Part shown: piece by piece, positions 44,323 to 53,114 of the stretch | Numbering within the stretch: the stretch's first letter is position 1 | Layout of the letters: every line of letters starts with the position of its first letter | Assembly (NCBI RefSeq): GCF_003991975.1 | Contig: NZ_CP029822.1 | Span: 372,001 to 436,000 of the forward strand | DNA length: 64,000 bases | Reading direction: 5' to 3' | From: Entomomonas moraniae | Lineage (GTDB): Bacteria; Pseudomonadota; Gammaproteobacteria; Pseudomonadales; Pseudomonadaceae | The notes under the pieces: generated by a model | What the model saw: the letters and a program-made list of their open reading frames with translations, nothing else | Database searches by the model: none | Told to the model about the DNA's origin: nothing | Program-made: the position numbers and the translations under genes

Positions 44323-44436
44323 AAAAAATTAGATCCATCATTGATGGCAAATATGTCTCTTTTAAAATTGATCGTTTAGATATTCACTTTCTGTAGTTTT
44401 AGTGATTTGTAAAAGCTACTAGCCACTTCAAACAAC

Positions 44437-44477
44437 ATTGCTGTATTAGTTCTATTTCTAATACAGCAATTTTTTTA
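44437..44477 (+). terminator. Strong terminator after the OLD operon
   Basis: Perfect 13-bp stem ATTGCTGTATTAG (44437-44449) / CTAATACAGCAAT (44458-44470), followed by T7. It also separates the convergent acyltransferase gene. Confidence 0.9.
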
Positions 44478-44483
44478 CTATCT

Positions 44484-46415
44484 TTATTGTTCTCGGGCGG
44501 TGGGCTGGTTAAAGATTTGTTTAAACAGCGGTACGAGTCGTTTGTTTCCGTATTCTGAGAGATGGTTATCATCAAAATATAAAGGTTTGCCATCGTGTGA
44601 TACTTGGCATTTTCCATTGGGGCATAAGTAGGGAACAGGGTCAAGTAGGACTGCGCCGCATTCATTTTTTGCTTTTTCCATGCTCTCAATGATAAAGCTG
44701 TTGAGTTGGTGGTAGTTTTTTAGGGTTGTTCCTTCAACTGTGGTCGGTTGAGCAAAGAATGATTCTCTTAGGAGTTTTTCAGGAACATTGAAGTTGGCTT
44801 CAGGAATCGGCTTGAGAATGTAAACAGGGTGTTTACGGCTGATTCGGCAGATAGTTTTTACGTAGTGGTCTTGGAACTCTTGGAGGAATTCTTTGGTGGG
44901 GCGTTGATGTGGCGTTGTGAAGTAGACGATAGGCGCCATTTTATCATTGCCTAGGTTGTTGTAGAGTCGGTTTACCATGAGCACGGGTGTATTTTCGTAG
45001 TCTTTATCAAGTAAAGCGAGTTTTTCTTTGATAAGGGTTTGGCAGCCGACGCGGCGGCTGATGGTAAATTTGATGTCTTCTATAATAGGGCAACCCATGT
45101 ATGCCCAAAGTATGCTTGCCCCTTTGTCATTGGCTTGAAGCAGGGCGGAGAAGGTAACGTTAGCATGGCTATCGCCAAATACAATAATAGAGGGTTTTCC
45201 TGCACCTGCTTTACACTCAGGGTATGTGCTAAGGGCTTGTGTTTGTAAGCATTTGTTGTAGGGGTTTCTGGCATCTGAAATGCGTATGATGTCTCTGATG
45301 TATGAGGGAATGATGGCGATATCGCGGGTGCCGTGTTTTTTTGCAATCGAGGCTAAGCTAGCGGCAAGCCCCGTAATAATAGCAATAATAAGGATGTATT
45401 TTATGCATTCAACCCAGTAGCTATATTTGAGTTTAACGCGTGTTTCGATGAGTTGGTAAGAGAGTGCACCCAGTAATATAGAAACAATGATTCCCCCTGT
45501 CACGTAGTAGGGGTTTGTGAGTAAGCCTGCGGTGAGCAGTAATACAACCACAGGCCAATGCCATAGATAAACGGAGTAAGAGATTTTACCTAACCATTGG
45601 AAAGCGATGTTACTGGTGATGATGTTTTCTTGGTTGGCGCTAATAATAAGCATTGCGCCGATCACTGGGAATATTGCCCAGTAGCCTGGCCATTGAATGT
45701 CATCATTTAATAAGATGAGGCAAAGTAGCAGGGTGATTAGCCCTGTGTAGAAGAATAGGCTACGGGTGTTTTTGCTGAGTGATAGGGGAAATAAGAACAC
45801 CAACCCACCGGCTAGCATTTCCCACGCTCGGGTTGGCAGTAGGTAAAAGGCACTGGTGGCATCAATGGGGGTATAGATGACGGATAAACCAAAGGAGGCC
45901 AAGGCACAAATAATTAAAATACTTTTAGTTAATGCTTTAGTTAAGAAGCGATTTAGTAGCAAAATGATGGCTGGGTAGATAATGTAAAATTGCCATTCAA
46001 CAGAAAGCGACCATGTGTGGAGTAGCCAGTTGTCTTGTGCGGGTAGGGCAAAGTAGTCGCCTTCTTGGCTAAATGCGATGTTGGATGTGAATTGGATGGC
46101 GCTTTTTATTCCGCGCATGGTTTCTCGGTATTCGTGAGTCAGGAAGAAGAAGAAACCAAAAACTATTAGAAATAGGCACAGAACAGCCAGTGCAGGTATG
46201 ATGCGACGCGCTCTATGTAAATAGAATTCAATAATTGAAAATTGGCTACGGTCTAGCTTGGTGAATATGATACCTGTCATTAAGTAACCCGAAATGACAA
46301 AGAAAATATCTACGCCCGCAAATCCTCCAGAAAAGCCGTAAATTTTAAAGTGGAAAAGCACAACAGCAATAACCGCTATGGCTCTTAGCCCATTTATATC
46401 TTTTCTAAATTTCAT
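44484..46415 (-). CDS. OafA-type acyltransferase with SGNH domain
   Basis: The 643-residue protein has an N-terminal ten-helix acyltransferase-3 domain (FRKDINGLRAIAVIAVVLFHF, GVDIFFVISGYLMTGI, RIIPALAVL, WSLSVEWQFYIIYP) and a C-terminal periplasmic SGNH domain (IIVFGDSHANV with the Ser, and DDNHLSEYG with the Asp and His). Such proteins O-acetylate O-antigen or other surface glycans. A glycan target made by the 34-39 kb locus is possible. It is monocistronic. Confidence 0.93.
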   Translation of the reverse strand: MKFRKDINGLRAIAVIAVVLFHFKIYGFSGGFAGVDIFFVISGYLMTGIIFTKLDRSQFSIIEFYLHRARRIIPALAVLCLFLIVFGFFFFLTHEYRETMRGIKSAIQFTSNIAFSQEGDYFALPAQDNWLLHTWSLSVEWQFYIIYPAIILLLNRFLTKALTKSILIICALASFGLSVIYTPIDATSAFYLLPTRAWEMLAGGLVFLFPLSLSKNTRSLFFYTGLITLLLCLILLNDDIQWPGYWAIFPVIGAMLIISANQENIITSNIAFQWLGKISYSVYLWHWPVVVLLLTAGLLTNPYYVTGGIIVSILLGALSYQLIETRVKLKYSYWVECIKYILIIAIITGLAASLASIAKKHGTRDIAIIPSYIRDIIRISDARNPYNKCLQTQALSTYPECKAGAGKPSIIVFGDSHANVTFSALLQANDKGASILWAYMGCPIIEDIKFTISRRVGCQTLIKEKLALLDKDYENTPVLMVNRLYNNLGNDKMAPIVYFTTPHQRPTKEFLQEFQDHYVKTICRISRKHPVYILKPIPEANFNVPEKLLRESFFAQPTTVEGTTLKNYHQLNSFIIESMEKAKNECGAVLLDPVPYLCPNGKCQVSHDGKPLYFDDNHLSEYGNKRLVPLFKQIFNQPTAREQ

Positions 46416-46701
46416 TATTCATCCGTCTGTAATCTATTTATAAAAGTTCTTTGTTAAATGGAGACTGTTTGACTATAAATAGTGCGATAAGTTTTTTATT
46501 GGTCAATTTTAATTAAATTATCATAAAAATGAATGAATTCTAACTTAATAATCGATGAGTTTATAGTTGTCTGATTGAATGATAAATATGTATGTGATGA
46601 CTAATGAGCAAGACGTTTAATGAGTGTATAAGAATTTTTATTATTAGTTAATTCAATTGAAGTATTAGTTGGTAGGTATGGGTCTTTATTGTGGCAATAA
46701 A
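46416..46701. other. Promoter region of the acyltransferase gene
   Basis: AT-rich, no coding stretch seen. It ends where the first of four DnaA-box repeats begins. Confidence 0.4.
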
Positions 46702-46941
46702 CTATCCACAAAAACTGTGGATAACTTTGTTAATAACAGTTTAAAAAAACTTGCTAAGCATGGTAATAACTACCTTACAGACAGATTGTTTATTTTTTAA
46801 ATTATTTTAAAAATGTTTAAAATCAATAAGTTATAATTTTATAAATAAATTTTAAAAAAGTTGACAAGTCTAGCCCCGTTTTTTCAGGCGGTGTTAATAA
46901 GTCAAGTTATTTACTGTACTTTTTTTAATTTTTTAGTCTTG
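46702..46941 (+). repeat. DnaA-box repeat, copy 1
   Basis: It begins CTATCCACA (46702-46710), TGTGGATAA (46716-46724) and TGTTAATAA (46728-46736), then an A/T-rich tract with ACGTGCTAAGCATG-like and ACAGACAGATTG blocks, and ends with CAGGCGGTGTTAATAAGTC and ATTTACTG. The same element occurs at 48011, 49025 and 50066. TTATCCACA is the consensus DnaA box; here the first box has one change. Confidence 0.85.
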
Positions 46942-46951
46942 CTTTTTTTGT

Positions 46952-47290
46952 TTAGATTGTTTCTTTATTGGTGTTATGTAGTGCGATCAAAAATTGTTGT
47001 GTTATTTGTTCCTCAAATAGTTTGATAACTTGCTGTTCTGAGTCAGCGATAAGGTCATGCTCAGCAAAGAAATGATCTCGTATTTCAGTTTCTTCGTGAG
47101 CGATAGCAGGTTGTTTACAGCCCTCTAAGGGAAAGGCTGGAGATAGTGCATAAAACTCTGTTTGAAAGACTATGCCTTTGAACTCGTTATCATGTTGATA
47201 TATTTCAAGTCTAAAGGTGAAGTCATTTTCTGCACAGGTGATGTTATAGCGGTAGGTAGCCATCAGTTGATAGCGCTTTAGCGTGTTCAT
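46952..47290 (-). CDS. Hypothetical protein between repeat copies 1 and 2
   Basis: The 112-residue soluble acidic protein starts behind GAGGAG and contains TYRYNITCAENDFTFRLEIY and EEQITQQFLIALHNTNKE. No family is recognised. Its stop lies 10 bases from the end of repeat copy 1. It is divergent from the gene at 47333. Confidence 0.55.
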   Translation of the reverse strand: MNTLKRYQLMATYRYNITCAENDFTFRLEIYQHDNEFKGIVFQTEFYALSPAFPLEGCKQPAIAHEETEIRDHFFAEHDLIADSEQQVIKLFEEQITQQFLIALHNTNKETI

Positions 47291-47332
47291 GGACTAATCT
47301 CCTCGTTGTTTTTTTATTATAAGGGGTTTGTT

Positions 47333-47974
47333 ATGATGGTTGTTAGCGTATTTTTTAGCTTAGGCCCATTGCCTTGGAGAATAAAAACATTGGATAAAAG
47401 TAGTTTGGCTGGTTGTAATGTTCATGCTGTAGATCATCTGCAACCTTTAGTTATCACCGTGGCACGCTCTAGCCGTTATAAAGCATTATTTTTAGCTTTG
47501 GGAACGACGTGCTTTACATGTATTTTTTTATTTGCTTATTTTTCTGGACAATTGGGCTGGGAGTTTGCTCTTTTTTTCTTTTTAATGACGGTATTCGATA
47601 GCTATTTTGTGGTTAAGTATTGGTGTGCCTATTTAGTACCTGTTGTGGTACTGGATGGCGCACAGGTGTTGATTAATAATGTGATTAAATCTATTCCTGT
47701 GGAGCGAGTTGCTGCCTTTGATTATAAGCAAGATGTGATGGGAACATTGATCTTTACCGTAGATTGTGAGGAGACTGATCTGTTATTAAAACGTCGTTTG
47801 GGTGGGCCGATGGTATTGGAGCGCAATGGTTTATTTGAGTTAAGACTCATTGTCTATATCGGTAGTTTTGCGATACAAGGTAAGCGTTTGAAACCTGAAC
47901 AGGTAAAACAGGCTGTGAGTGATTATATTGAACATGCAAAGTTGCGGTTAGTTCAGGATGATAGTTCTCTATAA
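47333..47974 (+). CDS. Membrane protein of unknown function
   Basis: From ATG 47333 (AGGGG upstream) the 213-residue protein has two central membrane helices (ALFLALGTTCFTCIFLFAYF, WEFALFFFLMTVFDSYFVV) and a C-terminal soluble part with PVVVLDGAQVLINNVIKSIPVERVAAF that resembles a PH-like domain. No family is assigned. Repeat copy 2 begins 37 bases after its stop. Confidence 0.55.
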   Translation: MMVVSVFFSLGPLPWRIKTLDKSSLAGCNVHAVDHLQPLVITVARSSRYKALFLALGTTCFTCIFLFAYFSGQLGWEFALFFFLMTVFDSYFVVKYWCAYLVPVVVLDGAQVLINNVIKSIPVERVAAFDYKQDVMGTLIFTVDCEETDLLLKRRLGGPMVLERNGLFELRLIVYIGSFAIQGKRLKPEQVKQAVSDYIEHAKLRLVQDDSSL

Positions 47975-48010
47975 TAAGGTGTTTATAAGTTTGATTATCA
48001 CTAAACTAAA

Positions 48011-48254
48011 CTATCCACAAAAACTGTGGATAACTTTGTTAATAACAGTTTAAAAAAACGTGCTAAGCATGGTAATAACTACCTTACAGACAGATTGTTT
48101 ATTTTTTAAATTGTTTTAAAATTGTTTAAAATCAATAGGTTATAATTTTATAAATAAATTTTAAAAAAGTTGACAAGTCTAGCCCCGTTTTTTCAGGCGG
48201 TGTTAATAAGTCAAGTTATTTACTGTACTTTTTTTAATTTTTTAATCTTGCCTT
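48011..48254 (+). repeat. DnaA-box repeat, copy 2
   Basis: CTATCCACA (48011-48019), TGTGGATAA (48025-48033) and TGTTAATAA (48037-48045) start the copy. It is nearly identical to copy 1 along its whole length, including the AGTCTAGCCCCG and CAGGCGGTG blocks. Confidence 0.85.
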
Positions 48255-48412
48255 TTTGATTTTTTTATTATCAGTAAGTGTTAAAGCATTAAGAGATGTT
48301 TTTGCGGTAGGGTTGGGTAAAAATATAAAAGAGGGAGATACAAGATTTTATAAACAACACCTCAAGATTAATCTCTTTAAAAAGGTGTTGTATAAGTTAG
48401 AAGTAAGCAGTT
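48255..48412. other. Spacer between repeat copy 2 and the Mop gene
   Basis: A direct or imperfect hairpin around AACACCTC/AAGGTGTT near 48355-48390 may terminate the minus-strand molbindin gene. No coding stretch is seen. Confidence 0.4.
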
Positions 48413-48841
48413 TTAAACATTCACGCCCAATATGACATGAGAAGCCTTAAACAATGCAGACACTTTGCTGCCCTTGCTGAGGGTAAGATTTTGCACACTA
48501 TCATTGGTGATGATCGCCACCAGTTGTTCACCACCAGGTAGGGTGATGGATACTTCAGAATTAACCGCACCTTTGTGAATTTCACTCACTGTGCCAGACA
48601 AGCAATTACGTGTAGAGACTTTGACATTATCCATCTCTGAGGCAAGTATAATAAAAGATGACTTAATTAATGCAAATGCTTTTGTACCAACGGCCAAACC
48701 TAAGTGTAAGGTACTTTCATGAGTAATAATAGCAGTAATGATTGTATCGTCGTTTAGTTTTAATTTGACTTCATCATTCACAGCCCCTGTGTTGATCTCG
48801 CTAACTTCACCATAAAAACAATTACGTGCACTGGTTTTCAT
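48413..48841 (-). CDS. Di-Mop molybdate-binding protein (molbindin)
   Basis: The 142-residue protein is two Mop/TOBE domains in tandem: TSARNCFYGEVSEINTGAVNDEVKLKL and STRNCLSGTVSEIHKGAVNSEVSITL, each followed by I(I)THESTLHLGLAVGTKAFALIK or ITNDSVQNLTLSKGSKVSALFK. Such proteins store or buffer molybdate in the cytoplasm. No mod transporter or molybdoenzyme is in the window. It lies between repeat copies 2 and 3. Confidence 0.92.
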   Translation of the reverse strand: MKTSARNCFYGEVSEINTGAVNDEVKLKLNDDTIITAIITHESTLHLGLAVGTKAFALIKSSFIILASEMDNVKVSTRNCLSGTVSEIHKGAVNSEVSITLPGGEQLVAIITNDSVQNLTLSKGSKVSALFKASHVILGVNV

Positions 48842-49024
48842 TTTAATACTCCTGCTTGAGAGAGAAGATACATGGATGGTAGAAAATATTCGTTATGATT
48901 TTATCTTTAATCCTTAGATAACGATAGTGATTTATCCTGCCAAAAATAGAAAATTAAGATGTAATATTTTTTATTATTAGGCAAAATTATTATGTAAAAG
49001 CTGATATCTAATTGCTTAAATAAT
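48842..49024. other. Promoter region of the molbindin gene
   Basis: A/T-rich stretch with no coding region, ending at repeat copy 3. Confidence 0.4.
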
Positions 49025-49262
49025 TTATCCACAAAAACTGTGGATAACTTTGTTGATAACAGTTTAAAAAAACGTGCTAAGCATGACAATAACTACCTTG
49101 CAGACAGATTGCTTATTTTTTGAATTAATTTAAAGTTATTTAAAATCAATTGGTTATGAGATTGTGGATTAATTATAAAATAGTTGACGGATCAAAGCCT
49201 GTTTTTTCAGGCAATGTTAATAAGTCAAGTTATTTACTGCATTTTTTTTGATTATTTAGGCG
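49025..49262 (+). repeat. DnaA-box repeat, copy 3
   Basis: TTATCCACA (49025-49033, perfect box), TGTGGATAA (49039-49047) and TGTTGATAA (49051-49059). Its first ~62 bases are identical to copy 4. A GCCTG/CAGGC stem with a T loop lies near 49197-49212. Confidence 0.85.
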
Positions 49263-49528
49263 TACTTTTTTGTTTATTTAATGCTTGTTTTTTTAAAATA
49301 GTCGATGACTTCGGTTAAATAAAAAAATATACTTACATTTCATATGTTTATTTTAATTTATTAAGCAGATATTTATAACCCTCCAAGGTGCATAAGATAA
49401 CACTGCTCAACTTCAGGTAATTGCTAGCCCCGTAGAAAATGCCTTTTGTCACTGCTAGACAAATGGTTTATGCAGTTTTAGAGTTTAGAAAGTCATAACG
49501 GATTTAATAAAGGATAAAAATAAGTGCT

Positions 49529-49978
49529 ATGTTAGCCTCTAAAAAATATCTTGTACTGCTAAGTGCATTGCTTGCTTTATGCCTTATCGTCGGCGGGCTT
49601 TTTTATTATTGGTTAAAACTTCCATATAATTATGCATCGCAAAAACGTGTGGCAGAAAAATTTGTTCAGCTAATTTTTAATAACGAGCTTGAGCAAGCGT
49701 ATGGGCTTATTTTAAAAAACCATTTCACTGCAAAAGATTTTAACGAGTTTAAAAAGCGAGCTAAAACAGAAATACGGGGGCAAGACAATTATAAAATTCT
49801 CTATGCATACCCTAAACAAACCAATGGAAATCGTTTGCGTCGTTTAATAAAAGGTGAAAAAGCAGATGAACCCAAGGTTTCTATCGAGTTCGATTCAGGG
49901 GTTTTATTTCGTGTGGTTGTTTGTAAGCTAGACAATAATCAGTGGAAAGTTTGCCGCTTTGATAGCCATGCAGGTTAA
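49529..49978 (+). CDS. Membrane-anchored protein of unknown function
   Basis: The 149-residue product has an N-terminal membrane helix (YLVLLSALLALCLIVGGLFYYWL) and an outer domain with VAEKFVQLIFNNELEQAYGLI, reminiscent of DUF4878/NTF2-like lipoprotein-type folds. No family is certain. It follows repeat copy 3 after ~270 bases of AT-rich DNA and is followed by copy 4. Confidence 0.55.
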   Translation: MLASKKYLVLLSALLALCLIVGGLFYYWLKLPYNYASQKRVAEKFVQLIFNNELEQAYGLILKNHFTAKDFNEFKKRAKTEIRGQDNYKILYAYPKQTNGNRLRRLIKGEKADEPKVSIEFDSGVLFRVVVCKLDNNQWKVCRFDSHAG

Positions 49979-50065
49979 ATATTTTATGTTATTTGTACTC
50001 AGGCTATGCGAGGGATTATTCCTTTTTATTGCGATGAAAGAGTGTTTTCCCAATCGGTAGAAAAA

Positions 50066-50301
50066 TTATCCACAAAAACTGTGGATAACTTTGTTGATAA
50101 CAGTTTAAAAAAACGTGCTAAGCATGATAATAACTACCTTACAGACAGATTGTTTATTTTTTAAATTAATTTAAAATGATTTAAAATCAACAAGTTATAA
50201 AATAAAGAATAAATTATAAGATAGTTGACAGGTAAAAGCCTGTTTTTTCAGGCAGTGTTAATAAGTCAAGTTTTTTACTGTGTTTATTTAATTTTTTTTC
50301 T
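50066..50301 (+). repeat. DnaA-box repeat, copy 4
   Basis: TTATCCACA (50066-50074, perfect box), TGTGGATAA (50080-50088) and TGTTGATAA (50092-50100), then the AT-rich tract, the GCCTG/CAGGC stem near 50238-50253 and GTTAATAAGTCAAG. All four copies point the same way, about 1.0-1.3 kb apart. Confidence 0.85.
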
Positions 50302-50505
50302 GCTTTTTTCCTTTTTCCTTGCATTTTTAAATCATTATTTATAGAACGTGGTAGGCGAGTACTTACATGAGTGTTGTAGTAAAAACACTTTATTTATGCT
50401 TGATTACTGAGTGTTTTATACAAATACGCTATACTACGTTTGTTAAAAATCAACTGATTGATTTTATAACTATTTTGGAATGATGATAAGTTAAGGATTT
50501 TTTAA

Positions 50506-51021
50506 ATGAGTAATAGCGTTAACAGCAGTACATCAAATCATATTGATTTACAAGCGCGTCTTTCTTGGTTTGCCTACGTACGAAGCATTATTGGCTTTGT
50601 TATTATTTTAGCCATAGTAGGCGTTATAGACTATATTTTCTTTCGTAATTCTAACGCAATATTTTACTCAATACTCGGTGTGGTAACCCTAATCTATTGG
50701 GGCTTAGTTATTTTATCAACCAGGGCCGTTAAAGTTTATTCCGATGAAGATGGCGTTTGGATTTTTGCAGGTATTTTCCCTTGGAACCGCGGCTCCAGTG
50801 GTATTAAATGGCGCGATTTAGATGAAGCGGTTTATTACACAGGTTTTTTTAGTTGGCTGTTTAAAAGTTATACCATCAAGCTCACCCACCGTTACACAAA
50901 AACTAATGAGATAGTTGTTGCAGATGTTTGGCGCGGTAATAAACTGGTTAAACAAATTAATGATAAACATATGGAAATGATCAAACATCTTGATAAGCAA
51001 GATGAACTAATAGAACGATAA
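50506..51021 (+). CDS. Membrane protein with PH-like domain, paralogue 1
   Basis: The 171-residue protein has two membrane helices (IIGFVIILAIVGVIDYIFF, SILGVVTLIYWGLVILS) and a C-terminal domain of ~95 residues with VKVYSDEDGVWIFAGIFPWNRGSSGIKWRDLDEAVYY ... SYTIKLTHRY ... VWRGNKLVKQIN. It is a clear paralogue of the protein at 58564-59061 (same GxWxFxGxFPW, SYTIKL and VWRGK/N positions). The domain looks like the bacterial PH (YdbS-like) fold. Role unknown. Confidence 0.65.
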   Translation: MSNSVNSSTSNHIDLQARLSWFAYVRSIIGFVIILAIVGVIDYIFFRNSNAIFYSILGVVTLIYWGLVILSTRAVKVYSDEDGVWIFAGIFPWNRGSSGIKWRDLDEAVYYTGFFSWLFKSYTIKLTHRYTKTNEIVVADVWRGNKLVKQINDKHMEMIKHLDKQDELIER

Positions 51022-51060
51022 ATAATTTTATTCATAAGGTAAGAGTGTGTAGGAGATAAA

Positions 51061-51420
51061 GTGCAAACAATTTTATTAAGCATTATAGGGTGTTTAAGTT
51101 TCTTACCTGTTGATTTCCCTATACAGCTAATACCTAGCCAGCTAGAGGTTATTGAGTACCAAAAAGGACAAGTTATTGTTAATAAAACGTTAAACACCTC
51201 TCAAAAATTTATTGCTTATTTCGAAAAGAATAAAAAAGGCTGGTATTCTAGCTGTGTAAGTTATGCCCCCCATTATGTATTATCCTCACCTCAAATTCAG
51301 ATCAATATTAGTGAGGAAAAGGTTATTGTAAACTATCGACATGAAAAGGAGAGCTATCAACAAATTACTAAAACAGTGGATACAGACGAGTTAAAAAAAA
51401 TTATTGAGCAGCCTCAATAA
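51061..51420 (+). CDS. Small exported protein of unknown function
   Basis: Starting at GTG 51061 behind AGGAGA, the 119-residue protein has a short hydrophobic start and a beta-rich body with a single central cysteine. No family is recognised. It lies 39 bases after the PH-like gene and ~50 before the next membrane protein, so the three may form an operon. Confidence 0.5.
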   Translation: MQTILLSIIGCLSFLPVDFPIQLIPSQLEVIEYQKGQVIVNKTLNTSQKFIAYFEKNKKGWYSSCVSYAPHYVLSSPQIQINISEEKVIVNYRHEKESYQQITKTVDTDELKKIIEQPQ

Positions 51421-51471
51421 TCAAAGATATTTACATTATTGTGAGCGTATAGATAATAGGGAAAAATAACT

Positions 51472-51780
51472 ATGCCTACCAAGCAAAAGCTTTCTTTTCT
51501 ACATAAGATAGCCGAACCAATAGAACAATGGCTTATACAATTATTTTGTGGGGCATTAGGTGGCATTATTGGATGTTATTCTTTTCTATTCATGTCTTTA
51601 ATGATGGAAATTAGAGGTACGACAAATGGCAGAATCGCCATGTTTATTGGTATTGTTATTGGTACGTGCCTAGGTATTTATTTAGCAAGGCGTATTAGTA
51701 AAAAACACCGTTCAAAATTTATTATATTAGCGGGCTTTTTATTAGTTTTAGTTATGCTTCTTTGGGCAACAGCACTTTAA
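51472..51780 (+). CDS. Small membrane protein
   Basis: The 102-residue protein has three hydrophobic segments (FCGALGGIIGCYSFLFMSLM, IAMFIGIVIGTCLGIYLA, FIILAGFLLVLVMLLWATAL) and basic loops (RRISKKHRSK). No family is recognised. It is third in the small gene run after repeat copy 4. Confidence 0.55.
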   Translation: MPTKQKLSFLHKIAEPIEQWLIQLFCGALGGIIGCYSFLFMSLMMEIRGTTNGRIAMFIGIVIGTCLGIYLARRISKKHRSKFIILAGFLLVLVMLLWATAL

Positions 51781-51901
51781 TAGCTATAGGTAAACAAATT
51801 AAATGACTGCGGTAGAGCAATAACAAAAAATAACAAAAAAACGCTGGTATTGCATGGATTGATAGCGTTAAATGATCATAACGCTTTACTAGGAAGTTAA
51901 T

Positions 51902-52585
51902 ATGTCAGAAAAACGTCTTACCCAAGAAAAAATACTCTCACTCCTTAATTGGGCATACGACAAAGCCATTTCAGGCTACTTAAAGTTTGACTCAGCCGAA
52001 CAACTGGCGCAATCCTTTAAAGACCATCGCAGCACCAATGAGCAAGTAAACTCCTTGATTCGTTGGCAAAACACCAAAAGTGCTACCGTTGGCTTTATTA
52101 CAGGTTCAGGCGGTGTATTCACTTTACCCGTGGCAGTGCCTGCTAATTTTGCCACCATTCTTTTAATACAGATTAGAATGATTGCCGCCATTGCACATCT
52201 AAACGGGCATGATATCAAAGATGAAAAAGTAAGAACCCTCGTTTACATCGCCCTGTGTGGTAACTCCGTTAAAAGCATCCTAAAAAAAACGGGAATTGAT
52301 TTAGGCACAAAGGTTACCGCCACTCTTATACAAAAATACCTCACCCTTGAAATGATTGCACAAATCAATAAATCGGTAGGTTTTAAACTGCTCACCAAAA
52401 CCAGTACATCGGGTGTTATTAACCTAGGTAAAGCCGTGCCTGTAGTCGGTGGCTTAATCGGCGGAGGGTTTGATGCCTTTACAACCAACCTTATCGGTAA
52501 TGCCGCTCGCGATATTTTTGTAACAGAACAACTAAACACAAGTGTTGATCGTGAGATTATTCATTATGAAAAAGAAAATCACTGA
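51902..52585 (+). CDS. EcsC-family protein
   Basis: The 227-residue protein has GSGGVFTLPVAVPANFATILLIQIRMIAAIAHLNGHDIKDEKVRTLVYIALCG and late KAVPVVGGLIGGGFDAFTT, matching the EcsC family. These are helix-rich, membrane-associated proteins of unsettled role, often found near stress or secretion genes. It has AGGAAG before the start and stands alone. Confidence 0.85.
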   Translation: MSEKRLTQEKILSLLNWAYDKAISGYLKFDSAEQLAQSFKDHRSTNEQVNSLIRWQNTKSATVGFITGSGGVFTLPVAVPANFATILLIQIRMIAAIAHLNGHDIKDEKVRTLVYIALCGNSVKSILKKTGIDLGTKVTATLIQKYLTLEMIAQINKSVGFKLLTKTSTSGVINLGKAVPVVGGLIGGGFDAFTTNLIGNAARDIFVTEQLNTSVDREIIHYEKENH

Positions 52586-53013
52586 CCTGTTCTTTTCACC
52601 TTTTTAACATTTTTATAAGCTAAAAGTTCTCCACACAATATGGGTATACCGCATGCGCTTACTCACCTAGCTACTTGATTATAGTATAACCATGGACGTT
52701 AACGTTTTTCCTACGGTAAAAAAATACAGCGAAATGATAATCAGCTTTTTGTAGCCCATGGCGTGCCTTTGCTTGATCGGTAAACCAATAAAATCTACCT
52801 AGGCCCTAAAGTTAAGGATGTGGTTAAGATCGAGTTGTAACATTTGTATTATCAGCAGGGTATTAAAGTACCTATTAAAATTAATAAATCCAATTTATCC
52901 TTAGTATCACTCATGCTTTACTAGAGACTACCTTAAGCGTTTAGATGGTTTAAAAGGGCACAACGCATTGTTAATAATAAGGTTGTGCAGTAATCGCTAA
53001 CAAATTAACATAA
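52586..53013. other. Non-coding stretch with possible gene debris
   Basis: This ~430-base stretch has no intact gene. Short open pieces with stops on the plus strand (around 52808-52920) could be a decayed reading frame, but no family can be named. A terminator follows at 53014-53040. Confidence 0.35.
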
Positions 53014-53040
53014 AAAAACGCCTTTGAAGGCTGTTTTTTT
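53014..53040 (+). terminator. Rho-independent terminator
   Basis: GCCTT (53020-53024) / AAGGC (53027-53031) hairpin, with an A run before and T run after. It has no intact plus-strand gene directly upstream, which supports an older gene in the preceding stretch. Confidence 0.65.
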
Positions 53041-53114
53041 GTCATCGGGAGTGTTAATTTCCGGGGGTGGCAAAGCTATGCAATAAAATATTATTCTAAA
53101 ATAAGCAGGCTCTT

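Noticed and set aside
46702-50301. The four repeats as the chromosomal origin itself
   Set aside because: No dnaA, dnaN, rpmH, gidA or parAB lies near, and four copies with genes between do not match a single oriC. Only a whole-genome skew plot could settle it.
46702-50301. Integron attC cassette array
   Set aside because: No integrase gene, gene orientations are mixed, and the elements lack the R'/R'' core (GTTRRRY) layout of attC sites.
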